DNA of 64,000 bases from Salegentibacter holothuriorum (GCF_900168045.1 NZ_FUYY01000007.1:62001-126000), one strand, 5' to 3'; shown: positions 8,376 to 17,363, numbered from the stretch's first letter. Numbers and translations: made by a program. Notes: generated by a model not told the origin, from the sequence alone.

Positions 8376-9539
8376 TTAAACTTTAGTAATTTGAGTTCCT
8401 GCATCGGGCACCACAGTTATTGCTGTTGGTGTAATATTAAATTTTTCCTGATAAACCTTTTTTACTTCTTCAAAATAGGCATCAATTTTATCGGCTTCAA
8501 TTAAGTTTATTGTGCAACCACCAAAACCTCCACCCATCATTCGGGAGCCATAAATAAAAGCTTTATCTTCAGAAAAATCGACTAGAAAATCCAGTTCAGG
8601 ACAGCTTACTTCATATTGGTGTTGCAAACCTCTGTGAGAAGCATACATTAATTCTCCAAGGGCTATAAGGTTACCATCGCGCAAAGCTTCCTCTGTTTGG
8701 CGCACACGTTCATTTTCTTCTAATACATATTGACATCGCTTAAAACTTGTTTCGCCAATTTCCTGTCTAAATTCTTCCAGAACACTGAAAGAGACCTGCC
8801 TAAGCGATTTTACTTCTTTATATTTTTGCTGAATAATAGCTACGGCATCCTCGCACTCCTTTCTCCTTGTGTTATACTCACTATCGGCCAGGTTATGGGA
8901 GACATTGGTGTTTAAAAGTAATAATTTACAATGTTTAATTTTAGCCGGTATAAATTCTGATTCTAAGGATTCGCAGTCAAGTTTTATAAAATGATCTTTT
9001 TTGCTCATTACGGAAGCAAATTGGTCCATAATCCCGCAATTACTTCCTACAAAATTGTTTTCTGCTCGCTGGGAAAGTTTTACAATGTCCATTTGCGTCA
9101 GTTCTAAATTGAATAATGAATTTAAGCCTCCGGCGAAACCACATTCCAGTGCTGCCGAGGAGCTAATTCCTGCTCCTATAGGTAATTCACTTTTCATAAT
9201 ACAATCAAAACCCTGAAGTTTTTTGCCTAATTTCTGGATTTCATCAATAACCCCCAGTAAATAATTCTCCCACGAATTGGTGCTTTTTGTAATCTTTTGA
9301 GTATTAAATTCTACATAGGCATCAAAGGTTTCACTATAAATACGGCCTAAATTACTGCTGCTATTTTTCCTGAATTTAAAATAAATTTTTTTGTCTATAG
9401 CTGTGGGCATCACAAAACCGTGATTATAATCGGTATGTTCGCCAATTAAGTTAATTCTTCCGGGAGAAGCTACTTCTATTTCAGCCTTAAAACTTTTAAA
9501 ATCTTCGGGCATATTACTGGTGTTATTTGCTTGTTCCAA
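8376..9539 (-). CDS. galK: Galactokinase
   Basis: GalK phosphorylates galactose with ATP to galactose 1-phosphate, the substrate of the GalT encoded just downstream. The 387-residue protein has the GHMP kinase layout: the sugar-binding signature GRINLIGEHTDYNHG near residue 30, the phosphate loop PIGAGISSSAALE near 120-132, and the C-terminal GGGFGGC motif near 345. Length and motifs are normal. A TATCTTTG box 26 bp before the start suggests that the galK-galT pair has its own promoter. No sugar transporter or mutarotase gene is adjacent. Confidence 0.97.
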   Translation of the reverse strand: MEQANNTSNMPEDFKSFKAEIEVASPGRINLIGEHTDYNHGFVMPTAIDKKIYFKFRKNSSSNLGRIYSETFDAYVEFNTQKITKSTNSWENYLLGVIDEIQKLGKKLQGFDCIMKSELPIGAGISSSAALECGFAGGLNSLFNLELTQMDIVKLSQRAENNFVGSNCGIMDQFASVMSKKDHFIKLDCESLESEFIPAKIKHCKLLLLNTNVSHNLADSEYNTRRKECEDAVAIIQQKYKEVKSLRQVSFSVLEEFRQEIGETSFKRCQYVLEENERVRQTEEALRDGNLIALGELMYASHRGLQHQYEVSCPELDFLVDFSEDKAFIYGSRMMGGGFGGCTINLIEADKIDAYFEEVKKVYQEKFNITPTAITVVPDAGTQITKV

Positions 9540-9564
9540 TTGTGATTTTTTTTTAAGATAATTC

Positions 9565-9572
9565 CAAAGATA
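9565..9572 (-). promoter_or_regulatory. -7 box of galK-galT
   Basis: On the minus strand it reads TATCTTTG, a TAnnTTTG match 26 bp upstream of the galK ATG. Confidence 0.5.
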
Positions 9573-9736
9573 ATAAATGTATATTTTACGTTAATTATAT
9601 TATTTAAAATCTTTCAATTCTTTATAGTGACTTATTAGATACGGTACTAAAATTTATCATTTGATAATGATGAATCTTTTTAATCTTCGCTGGAAATTCT
9701 CTATTTAAAAAATATTATCTTGTTTTTTTGAAAGAT

Positions 9737-10621
9737 ATGCAGCAATTCGCCAATATTTTTATGCCTCTTTCTATCGCCTTAATTATGTTTGGGATAGGAT
9801 TGGAGCTTAATTTTAAAAATTTTAGAAAAGTTTTTGTTCAACCCCGTGCAATATTCACCGGTCTAGCTTCCCAGCTCTTTTTATTACCTATTATAGCCTT
9901 TCTTTTAATTTATTTTTGGCCCATAGATCCCGTGTACAAAATTGGAATTATGTTGCTTGCAGCCTGCCCTGGAGGCACAGCCTCAAATCTTGTCACCAAG
10001 ATGCTTGGCGGAAGAGTGGCTCTTTCGGTTTCCTTAACTGCATTCAACAGTTTTTTTATTTTATTTAGTATTCCGTTAATAGTCCAATTTAGCTTTATGA
10101 TTTTTGGAAAAGATGAACTTTCTTTTAGCCTAAGCTTTGGGGAGACTATGAGCGATATTTTATTAACCGTTATCCTGCCCGTACTTTCTGGTATACTTTT
10201 AAATGAATTCTTTGGACATAAATTTGACTATAAACTTCATAAAGCTTTGCAGTATATTTTACCCAGTATTATGTTACTGGCTTTTATTGTGGTTATCTTT
10301 TTTGATGAGTCACAGCAAAATGTAGCATACTTTAAACACCTTAATCTTTTGATTCCCCTAATTATCTTAAATTTTATGAGCATAATTGTTGGGTATTTTG
10401 TTGGAAGGCACCTAAAACTCAAACATAGCTTTGCTTACACTATTGCTATTGAAATGGGATTGCAAAATAGTGTGCTTGCACTATTTATAGCAAGCCAGGT
10501 ATTAAAAGATAAGGATATTAGTTTGGTAGCTATTCTTTATAGTAGTTTTTCCTTAATTACAACCTTCGTAGGTGGGTGGATTCTAAAAAATTATTTTGGT
10601 AAGCAAATTAGTGAAAAGTAA
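9737..10621 (+). CDS. Bile acid:sodium symporter (BASS) family membrane protein
   Basis: This roughly 294-residue integral membrane protein has about nine to ten hydrophobic helices. It carries features of the BASS/SBF family, notably the GIGLELNFKNF segment near the N-terminus and the ACPGGTASNLVTKMLGG motif near residue 80 that helps form the sodium site. The family carries organic anions (bile acids, pyruvate, pantoate) with sodium; the substrate here is unknown. A TTG three codons upstream (9728) is possible, but the ATG at 9737, with GAAAG a few bases before it, is more likely. Palindromic repeats begin directly after the stop codon. Confidence 0.87.
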   Translation: MQQFANIFMPLSIALIMFGIGLELNFKNFRKVFVQPRAIFTGLASQLFLLPIIAFLLIYFWPIDPVYKIGIMLLAACPGGTASNLVTKMLGGRVALSVSLTAFNSFFILFSIPLIVQFSFMIFGKDELSFSLSFGETMSDILLTVILPVLSGILLNEFFGHKFDYKLHKALQYILPSIMLLAFIVVIFFDESQQNVAYFKHLNLLIPLIILNFMSIIVGYFVGRHLKLKHSFAYTIAIEMGLQNSVLALFIASQVLKDKDISLVAILYSSFSLITTFVGGWILKNYFGKQISEK

Positions 10622-10625
10622 AAAA

Positions 10626-10766
10626 CTTCGGAGCAAGCTCACGAAGCATTGTTATTGGAAAATATAATCTGATTTCGAGGCAAGCCTCGGAGCATTTAAT
10701 CTCGATTATCGAGTAAATTATCTTGTGGCAAGCCTCGAAACATTAAATTTCGATTATCGAGTAAAA
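10626..10766. repeat. Array of three palindromic repeat units
   Basis: Unit one (10626-10649) is a hairpin CTTCGGAGC-AA-GCTCACGAAG. Unit two (10676-10717) has CGAGGC-AA-GCCTCG, then GAGCATTTAAT, then CTCGA-TTA-TCGAG. Unit three (10727-10766) repeats that pattern with a few changes. A fourth copy lies at 24250-24290. The units look like REP-type or miniature mobile repeats. Confidence 0.7.
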
Positions 10767-10917
10767 TAAAAAATACCGGCTACGTAAAAACTAAACAGAC
10801 CCTACTCAGTTTAGCCTTGTTGCAACCGGCATAATTTAATCGCCAAATTAAATAAGTACAAATACAAATCTATTTGCTCTTATATGTCACAAATTTAATG
10901 CTTTTGTTACTTGAGAT

Positions 10918-10935
10918 TTTACGGGTTTCCGTAAA
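10918..10935. promoter_or_regulatory. Palindrome TTTACGG-GTTT-CCGTAAA
   Basis: Perfect 7-bp arms flank a 4-base spacer. The core is shared with the palindrome upstream of the response regulator (1836-1855). It lies about 330 bp before the lipoprotein gene at 11267. It may be a regulator binding site rather than a terminator, because no T-run follows on either strand. Confidence 0.4.
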
Positions 10936-11185
10936 AATCATATAAGATGTTGATTGTCAAAATAAAACAATTCGTATTCTTTTGTTTTTGTTAAATAAAG
11001 AACGTTTAAAAAGTCTTCAGACTCTGATTGTTGAGTGTAATAAAATATATATGATAAAATGACAATAAAAGAGTTATTCGCTATAAAATAATATAAACAT
11101 ACCCAATTTTTAATTTAAGAAGTGATAATAGAAAATTACTTGATTATAGAGTTAAAAAAATATAAATAATTGAAAATCAGCAAAA

Positions 11186-11202
11186 TAGGGTAAAATCACC
11201 CT
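11186..11202. promoter_or_regulatory. Palindromic AGGGT-AAAATC-ACCCT motif
   Basis: AGGGT (11187-11191) pairs with ACCCT (11198-11202). The site resembles TAGGGGAAAAATCACC at 6266. It lies 65 bp before the lipoprotein ATG, in the promoter region. Confidence 0.4.
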
Positions 11203-11266
11203 GGCATGATAAGAAAGTGTTTATTACTTTTAACTAATTGATTATTAACTGTTAAACGCTTTTGTT

Positions 11267-11797
11267 ATGAAAAATTTTTTGAGACTTTTCGTAGCCCCCT
11301 TTTTTTTGATAATATGCCTTTTAGTGGGATGTAGTGATGATGATGCCTTAAGAGAAGCCCAAGAGGAAGAATTTTTAAGCGCGCAGATTGATGGCAGGGA
11401 CTTTATGATGTATCGCATAGAAGGAGTTGTTTTCTGTAAGAAGCATTTAAATGATTATGGTGGCATAGACCTTCTTATTAAAGCAGAAACCACCAAAGGA
11501 GAAATTATAGAGATTTTTGTTACCGATTACGTTGGGCCAAAGAAGTATATTTTCGGTCATAATAAACTGAATAAAGGTTGGATGAGGTACGGTTTGGTTA
11601 ATCCAGCCAGCGATTGGTTCTCCTTTGTTGGAAACAGGCAGGTACAATCTTTTCATCCTTTTATACAAATTCAGGAAGATGATGGTAATTATTTAAAAGG
11701 CAGTTTTGGTTTTAGTGCTCATAATAGCATTGATAACTCTATAAAACTTGTGAGCAATGGTAGTTTTAATTTTCGTCTAGATTCTGAATTAGATTAA
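11267..11797 (+). CDS. Lipoprotein, possibly DUF6252-like
   Basis: The 176-residue protein begins with a signal peptide and a lipobox ending LLVGCSDDD, with the lipidated cysteine at C22; the acidic residues after the cysteine are like lipoprotein export signals of Bacteroidota. The mature part looks like a single beta-rich domain with LSAQIDGRDFMMY near its start and FNFRLD at its end, which recalls DUF6252/DUF5025 surface proteins; that assignment is tentative. Function is unknown. It stands alone, preceded by two palindromic operator-like sites, which suggests specific regulation. Confidence 0.75.
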   Translation: MKNFLRLFVAPFFLIICLLVGCSDDDALREAQEEEFLSAQIDGRDFMMYRIEGVVFCKKHLNDYGGIDLLIKAETTKGEIIEIFVTDYVGPKKYIFGHNKLNKGWMRYGLVNPASDWFSFVGNRQVQSFHPFIQIQEDDGNYLKGSFGFSAHNSIDNSIKLVSNGSFNFRLDSELD

Positions 11798-12071
11798 AAA
11801 CGAATCTTCATGAATAAAAGCTTTTTAGAATCCATCAAATCATTTTCAGGATGGCTTTGGGTTTTACAATGGCGAATATTTGAATTGGAAACAAAACCTT
11901 TGTTTGATGAAATATAATGCTTTAAGTCGTTTTTTTGTTAATCAGTTTTTCTGAAATTACCCAGACTGAATCATGTTTAATTTTATTTAACTGCGTTTTC
12001 AGAACTTTTTATCAGAAATAACTTAAGTTGTATTTATATTCAGCATTAATAAAAAAGCTCAAGAATAACTT

Positions 12072-12692
12072 ATGGACAAAATTTTAGAGGAAGACAATAT
12101 AAAACTAGATTTACCGGTAAAGATTAATTACGGGGTTTTGGAAGACGTACTTCAAAAAAAATTGGTTGGCGAGCAAATAGGGATGGAAGATTCTAGGGGC
12201 ACGGTAAAGAATTATGTTGAAGTGCTTGGTGCCAATTTGGGTAAAAGTCAGGAGTTTAATTTTGATCTAACTCTTAACTTAAAATTGAAAACACTAACCA
12301 CGCTTTTTAAAAATAAAGAAGTGAACTTATTAGTGCATCTTGCTTTGGGTTTTAATGAGGTAGACCAGGTGATAGATATTATAGAATACGAATTGGAAGG
12401 CCAGAGTAAAAATTGGCTTATGGATAATTCTCTAGAAACACTTGCAAACACTTTAATCTATAAAAAGATTAAAAATAAAATGAAGTTGGATCTTAAACCC
12501 CATATTAACGAGCAATTGGGTAAGGTAAATGAGAAGCTTAGTGAAGAGATGGAAACTGCACCCGGAGTTTTCCTTTCGGGGAATGTGAATATTTTGAAGG
12601 TTGCCCAAATTATCCCCGGAGACACCTTGTTGTTAATTCTTTTGGAAATTAGCGCCTATGGATTTATAGATATAAAAGAGATTAAGCTTTAG
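12072..12692 (+). CDS. Hypothetical protein (206 aa)
   Basis: I do not recognise this protein with confidence. It has no signal peptide. It appears to alternate beta strands and amphipathic helices, with LPVKINYGVLEDVLQKKL near the N-terminus. That recalls one repeat of the lipid-binding DUF4403 fold, but the match is weak and the protein is about half the usual length. The last 11 bp overlap the end of murF on the opposite strand. The 270 bp upstream hold no recognisable promoter box. It may be a short conserved cytoplasmic protein (inference). Confidence 0.6.
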   Translation: MDKILEEDNIKLDLPVKINYGVLEDVLQKKLVGEQIGMEDSRGTVKNYVEVLGANLGKSQEFNFDLTLNLKLKTLTTLFKNKEVNLLVHLALGFNEVDQVIDIIEYELEGQSKNWLMDNSLETLANTLIYKKIKNKMKLDLKPHINEQLGKVNEKLSEEMETAPGVFLSGNVNILKVAQIIPGDTLLLILLEISAYGFIDIKEIKL

Positions 12693-13980
12693 TTTCAAAA
12701 ACTTCTAATATTTGTTCTAAGGCCATTGATCTGGAGCCTTTAATAAGAATACTGCAATCTTTTAATTCTGCTAAATGTAAGTGTTTTTTAATATTTTCGG
12801 TATTTTCAAACTTTATGATATTTGGTTTATTTGTTGTAGTTTTTTTAAACAGCTTTCCTACCAGATAGATTTCTGAAATATCAGCATTTTCTAAAAAATT
12901 TACGATTACCTGGTGTTCGGTTTCTGAAGCAGTGCCCAGCTCTCCCATATCACCTAAAATTACAATCTTAGTAGTCTTGGTTTTCACTTTGTTAAAATGC
13001 TGTAATGAGGCTATCATACTCGTTGGATTCGCATTGTAAGCATCCAGGTAGATTTTATTAGAATCACTTTTTATGATTTGAGAACGGTTGTTAGAAGGGG
13101 TGTAATTTTCTATAGCTGTTTGAATATCATTTACAGGAACTTTAAAGTATAAACCAATACATAGCGCAGCTGCCATGTTTTTGGCATTGTAGTTTCCACT
13201 TAATTGACTTTTAAAGTTTATGTCGTTAAAGATTAATTTAGCCGAATCACCAGTTTCTGGATAACTGATTTTTACCTGAGCCTTTCTGTTGGCTCCAAAA
13301 GTGAAATTGTGCTTATAGTTTATTTCCAGTCTCTGTACCTCATCGTCCAGATTTAGAAATATCAATTTTTTATTTTCTTTTAAATGTCTATATAATTCGG
13401 TTTTTGCTTGTATTACTCCGTTTAGGCTCCCGAATCCTTCCAGATGAGCTTTTCCAAAGTTTGTTATAAAACCATAATCTGGCATCACTATATTAGAGAG
13501 GAATTCAATTTCTCCAGGATGGTTTGCGCCCATTTCAATTAGTCCTATTTCTGTTTCCTCGTCCATTGCCAATAAACTTAGTGGTACTCCTATATGGTTG
13601 TTGAGGTTTCCCTTTGTAGCTGTAACCGTATATTTTTTTGAAAGTACGTTGTAAATAAGTTCCTTGGTAGTAGTTTTTCCATTGCTGCCCGTAATCCCAA
13701 TTATTGGAATTCCCAGGAATTTTCTATGAAATGTAGCTAGCTTTTGGAGTGCTTTAAGGCTATCTTTTACAACAATATATTCTTTATCGTTTACCGCTGC
13801 ATCTTTGTTATCTACAATAGCGCAAATTGCTCCTTTTGCAATGGCTTGCGCTGCAAATTGGTTACCGTTGAAATTAGCTCCTTTTAAAGCAAAGAAAATG
13901 CTTCCAGGTTTAATGTTGCGGGTATCTGTAGAAATTCCTGTGCTTACAAGAAATCTTTGGTGTATTATAGCTGTTTTCAT
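12682..13980 (-). CDS. murF: UDP-N-acetylmuramoyl-tripeptide--D-alanyl-D-alanine ligase
   Basis: MurF adds D-Ala-D-Ala to the UDP-MurNAc-tripeptide, the last cytoplasmic step of the peptidoglycan precursor. The 432-residue protein has the Mur ligase layout: an N-terminal UDP-binding domain with STDTRNIKPGSIFFALKG, the ATP loop GITGSNGKTTTKE near residue 108, the central EMGANHPGEI segment and the C-terminal GDMGELG segment. It lies downstream of gldJ on the same strand but is separated from it by an intrinsic terminator and has its own promoter-like box, so it is probably transcribed separately. Confidence 0.97.
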   Translation of the reverse strand: MKTAIIHQRFLVSTGISTDTRNIKPGSIFFALKGANFNGNQFAAQAIAKGAICAIVDNKDAAVNDKEYIVVKDSLKALQKLATFHRKFLGIPIIGITGSNGKTTTKELIYNVLSKKYTVTATKGNLNNHIGVPLSLLAMDEETEIGLIEMGANHPGEIEFLSNIVMPDYGFITNFGKAHLEGFGSLNGVIQAKTELYRHLKENKKLIFLNLDDEVQRLEINYKHNFTFGANRKAQVKISYPETGDSAKLIFNDINFKSQLSGNYNAKNMAAALCIGLYFKVPVNDIQTAIENYTPSNNRSQIIKSDSNKIYLDAYNANPTSMIASLQHFNKVKTKTTKIVILGDMGELGTASETEHQVIVNFLENADISEIYLVGKLFKKTTTNKPNIIKFENTENIKKHLHLAELKDCSILIKGSRSMALEQILEVFETKA

Positions 13981-14021
13981 AGTATGCCTTTCTAAGCCTT
14001 CTAATTAAGGTTTGAGCGCTT

Positions 14022-14029
14022 CAAAAATA
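14022..14029 (-). promoter_or_regulatory. -7 box of murF
   Basis: It reads TATTTTTG on the minus strand, just after the gldJ terminator and 42 bp before the murF ATG. Confidence 0.5.
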
Positions 14030-14035
14030 AAACTA

Positions 14036-14064
14036 TAAAAAAAGCCCTAAACGAATAGGGCTTT
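14036..14064 (-). terminator. Intrinsic terminator of gldJ
   Basis: TAGGGCTTT and AAAGCCCTA form a 9-bp stem (14041-14049 with 14056-14064). On the minus strand a run of seven Ts follows. Confidence 0.8.
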
Positions 14065-14092
14065 TATCATAATTTTTAGAAGATTAGAATTT

Positions 14093-15787
14093 TTAATTCC
14101 TTGCCTTCTTATTATCATCTAAAGATTTTGAACCAACTCTAGACATTGCATTTCTAAATCCAATATAATCTGTAGCCATATCCTGTGGGAAATATCTACG
14201 TTGAGCGGGATCTAACCAATAAGCACGATCTCTCCAGGAACCACCCTTGTAAACTCTAACCTCGTCACTAATAAGTGTTGTTCTATCTGCGCTGTCATAT
14301 CCGCGTTTTGCCACTCCTGTACTATCTTGAGCTCCTGCTACATTGTAAGTTGGGGAGTTATACATACGCTGAGATTCATCTTCAGCTTCCTGGTATGACC
14401 TGTAATAACGGCTGGAACTTTTGTCGCCATCTCTAAAATTACGTTGGTCACTATCAGTATAATTAGTACGCATATAGGTATCTTCTTCAGTAACCGGTAT
14501 TTGGGCAATATCTCCTGGATAGGATCTTGCAACCAATCTTCCGGTGGCTAAGGTGTCAAATTCAATTTCTTCAACTCCAACTACCTTTACACTTCCGTCT
14601 TCATTAATAGCATTTTTAGTATAAACATTACCTCTATAGTAGTTGAAATCATTGAATTCATCATCAACTATTGGGCGGTAAACATCAGCTACCCACTCTG
14701 CTACGTTTCCGGCCATGTCATAAAGGCCAAAATCATTAGGTTCGTAAGATTTTACTTCAGCGGTAATATCGGCACCATCATCACTCCATCCTGCAATACC
14801 GCCATAATCTCCATCGCTTTGTTTAAAATTGGCCAATTGGTCGCCTTGTTTTTTCACATCACCAGATCTGGTGTATTGACCATCCCATGGATATTTTTTT
14901 CTTCCTCTGTAAACATTATAATCCCTAATACCTACCAAAGAAGAGGCAGCATATTCCCATTCAGCTTCAGTTGGTAAACGGTATTCCGGTAGCAAAATGC
15001 CATCTTTGCGCTGAACATAAGTTTGTCCGCCAAGCGCATTGCCTTCTGCATCTGTATTTTGATTTTCAATCATATCCTGAGACTCATCGCCTCCCTGACT
15101 AATTTCAGTGTTGCCTCCATAGGCTTTACTCGGGGCATTAAGATAAGTGTCTGTATTAAATGTTGTTCCTGCTTGTACATCGGTTAAGCGTGCACCTTCT
15201 TTAGTGTAGCCGCCCTCTTCTAAAAGAAGCTCGTTCACCCTATCGGTTCTCCATTTGCTAAATTCTACAGCTTGTATCCAACTTACACCAACCACAGGAT
15301 AGTTTCCATATGCAGGATGGCGTAGATAGTTATTTACCATTGTTTCATTGTATCCAAGTCTATTTCTCCAAACAAGAGTATCTGGTACAGCTCCGTTATA
15401 AATATTTCGAAAATTTTCCTGCGTAGGAGGAAAAACATTTTTTAACCAATCAAGATATTCCATATACATCATGTTGGTAACTTCGGTTTCGTCCATATAG
15501 AAAGACTGAACGTGCTGCTGCGTAGGGGTGTTATTCCAATCGTGCATCACATCGTCTTGTACCTGTCCCATAGTGAAGGTTCCACCCTCAACAAAAACCA
15601 GCCCGGGACCGGCTTCCTGTTCCTTGTAATCTGTGTTGTATTGAAATCCGCCTTCATCTGAATTAATATCCCATCCGGTTGCCCTGGAGCTATTATCATA
15701 GTCTCGGGAATTATTACAGCTTAGTAAACCAACGCTAAGAACGAGGGTTAAAAAGGCTCTAAAAGCAATATTGATTCTCATATTCAT
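14093..15787 (-). CDS. gldJ: Gliding motility lipoprotein GldJ
   Basis: GldJ is an outer-membrane-associated lipoprotein needed for gliding and for stability of the type IX secretion/gliding machinery in flavobacteria. The protein has a lipoprotein signal (VLSVGLLSC) and then a domain related to formylglycine-generating enzyme: GGTFTMGQ, MDETEVTNMMYMEYLDWL, LPTEAEWEYAAS, GNVAEWVADVYRP and a C-terminal YKGGSWRDRAYWLDPAQR. In GldJ this fold is structural. Three ATGs compete for the start (15790, 15787, 15781) after an AAAAGAG; I chose 15787, but 15781 has better spacing. It is divergent from porV, and murF follows after a terminator. Confidence 0.93.
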   Translation of the reverse strand: MNMRINIAFRAFLTLVLSVGLLSCNNSRDYDNSSRATGWDINSDEGGFQYNTDYKEQEAGPGLVFVEGGTFTMGQVQDDVMHDWNNTPTQQHVQSFYMDETEVTNMMYMEYLDWLKNVFPPTQENFRNIYNGAVPDTLVWRNRLGYNETMVNNYLRHPAYGNYPVVGVSWIQAVEFSKWRTDRVNELLLEEGGYTKEGARLTDVQAGTTFNTDTYLNAPSKAYGGNTEISQGGDESQDMIENQNTDAEGNALGGQTYVQRKDGILLPEYRLPTEAEWEYAASSLVGIRDYNVYRGRKKYPWDGQYTRSGDVKKQGDQLANFKQSDGDYGGIAGWSDDGADITAEVKSYEPNDFGLYDMAGNVAEWVADVYRPIVDDEFNDFNYYRGNVYTKNAINEDGSVKVVGVEEIEFDTLATGRLVARSYPGDIAQIPVTEEDTYMRTNYTDSDQRNFRDGDKSSSRYYRSYQEAEDESQRMYNSPTYNVAGAQDSTGVAKRGYDSADRTTLISDEVRVYKGGSWRDRAYWLDPAQRRYFPQDMATDYIGFRNAMSRVGSKSLDDNKKARN

Positions 15788-16205
15788 CATCTCTTTTGGT
15801 AGAAATATTAGGCTTTGCAATATAGTAATTAACGCTAAAAGTACAAGTTTATTTTATGTTCGCCCTAAGGCCTTACTTTTCTTTAAAACCCTGGCGCCCT
15901 TAAGGATTACGGTGTATGTGACTTTTAAAAAGTATCTGCACACCCTTTTAATTAAGCTCTAAGTTAAGCAAGAAAGCAGCAAAATTAAATGATTTTTATT
16001 TAATTGAAGGTTGCTAAGCTTAAAAAAGTGGTTAAAATGCTGATCATACAATATTTTAGCCCGTTTAGAGTTGTTGTATAGCTGCGCTAATTATTCTGGA
16101 CTTTTGTGGAATAAGAAGGCTTTTTATTTCATATTCAGGTTATTTTGAACTTAAGGTCTTTTCTTAACAAGATTATTAGTATATATTTGTTAATCATTAA
16201 TTAGT
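15788..16205. other. 418-bp divergent intergenic region between gldJ and porV
   Basis: I see no gene here. A short open frame at 15771-15962 has no family features and overlaps gldJ. The only clear signal is the porV promoter box at 16182. From memory, relatives such as Flavobacterium johnsoniae carry porU at this place, and I see no remnant of it. Confidence 0.55.
16182..16189 (+). promoter_or_regulatory. -7 box of porV
   Basis: TATATTTG is a perfect TAnnTTTG match, 16 bp before the porV ATG, which implies a very short leader. Confidence 0.55.
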
Positions 16206-17363
16206 ATGATGAAAAAAATCACAATATTATTGCTTGGGATTATTTTAAGCCTTCCGTTTAAAATGATGGCCCAGGAGGAAAGAGATAGGGTTATTACTAC
16301 TGCGGTTCCCTTTTTACTTGTAGCAGCAGATGCCAGGGCAGCCGGCATGGGCGACCAGGGAGTAGCTACTTCAGCAGATGTGTTTTCCCAACAGTGGAAT
16401 CCTGCAAAATATGCGTTTGCTCCCAGCGAACACGGAGTAGGTGTTTCTTATACCCCTTATTTAAGTGATATTGTAAATGATATCTTTCTTGGGAATATTA
16501 CTTATTACCAGCGAATAAGTGAAAGAAGTGCTTTTGCTTCCAGCTTAAGATATTTTAGTTTGGGGAGTATAGAGAGACGTTCTACTATAGAACAAGCGCC
16601 CCTGGTTGTAAATCCTAATGAACTTACTTTTGATCTTTCTTATTCATTAAAGCTAAGTGAAAATATTGCCATGGCTGTTGCCGGGCGTTATTTGCATTCA
16701 GATCTTGGTCTGCAAGACGAAGAAGATTTAGGGGCAGCTAATAGTTTTGGGGTAGATATTGCTGCTTTTTATCGTAGTGACCAATTAACTTATTCTGGTT
16801 TTGATGGCGTATGGAAGGCAGGTGCCAATATTTCTAATATTGGTCCTAAAATGAAATATGATGATGCCGGACAGGAAAATTTTATTCCTACTAACTTTAA
16901 AGTAGGTGGGGGGTTTGATTTTATATTTGACATAGAAAATAGATTGGGAGCTTATGTTGAATTCAATAAGCTTTTGGTGCCGACTCCTAAAGATTTTAAT
17001 GGTGACGGTGAAATTGATGCTGAAGATGATGCCGAGTATAATGATATAGGTGCTATAGAAGGGATTTTTACATCCTGGGGCGATGCTCCGGGCGGTTTTG
17101 GAGAAGAGCTTAGGGAAGTGACCTGGGCGATGGGAGCTGAATATATGTATCGTGAGGCTTTTGCTTTTCGTGCGGGGTATTTTACTGAAAGTCTCACCAA
17201 AGGATCCAGGAGATTTGTTTCTTTTGGAGCCGGTTTTAAATATGAGCAAGTTAATATAGATGTTTCTTATCTGTTTTCTACATCTACAGTTCCAAGTCCT
17301 TTAGAGGGAACCTTGCGATTTGGGTTAACATTTAACTTTGGAGATCAATACGCGGCCTATTAA
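16206..17363 (+). CDS. porV: Type IX secretion system outer membrane protein PorV
   Basis: PorV (LptO) is a beta-barrel shuttle of the type IX secretion system that carries folded cargo from the translocon to the attachment complex. The 385-residue protein has a signal peptide ending near MMAQ. It then has the typical N-terminal block VPFLLVAADARAAGMGDQGVATSADVFSQQWNPAKY, given here in parts: VPFLLVAADARAAGMGDQG followed by SQQWNPAKYAF. Alternating beta strands run to a C-terminal FGLTFNFG close. An acidic DFNGDGEIDAEDDAEYND stretch near 265-285 looks like a calcium-binding or extracellular loop. It is divergent from gldJ and upstream of cdd. Start ATG 16206 or 16209; both fit. Confidence 0.93.
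   Translation: MMKKITILLLGIILSLPFKMMAQEERDRVITTAVPFLLVAADARAAGMGDQGVATSADVFSQQWNPAKYAFAPSEHGVGVSYTPYLSDIVNDIFLGNITYYQRISERSAFASSLRYFSLGSIERRSTIEQAPLVVNPNELTFDLSYSLKLSENIAMAVAGRYLHSDLGLQDEEDLGAANSFGVDIAAFYRSDQLTYSGFDGVWKAGANISNIGPKMKYDDAGQENFIPTNFKVGGGFDFIFDIENRLGAYVEFNKLLVPTPKDFNGDGEIDAEDDAEYNDIGAIEGIFTSWGDAPGGFGEELREVTWAMGAEYMYREAFAFRAGYFTESLTKGSRRFVSFGAGFKYEQVNIDVSYLFSTSTVPSPLEGTLRFGLTFNFGDQYAAY

Larger units (their letters stand above)
10622..11266. other. 645-bp intergenic region rich in palindromic repeats
   Basis: No reading frame here looks like a gene. The left part (10626-10766) is an array of three related palindromic repeat units. A CTAAAC/GTTTAG hairpin lies near 10791-10815. Two regulator-like palindromes are at 10918-10935 and 11187-11202, both ahead of the lipoprotein gene at 11267. 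Confidence 0.6.

Noticed and set aside
10791-10815. CTAAAC/GTTTAG hairpin as a terminator or riboswitch
   Set aside because: It has no T-run and no conserved riboswitch-like core that I can recognise.
14093-15787. GldJ as an active formylglycine-generating enzyme
   Set aside because: The lipoprotein signal, length and divergent porV point to GldJ, in which the fold is structural.
16785-17249. 154-codon minus-strand open frame
   Set aside because: It is the reverse-strand shadow of porV, whose reading is strongly supported.
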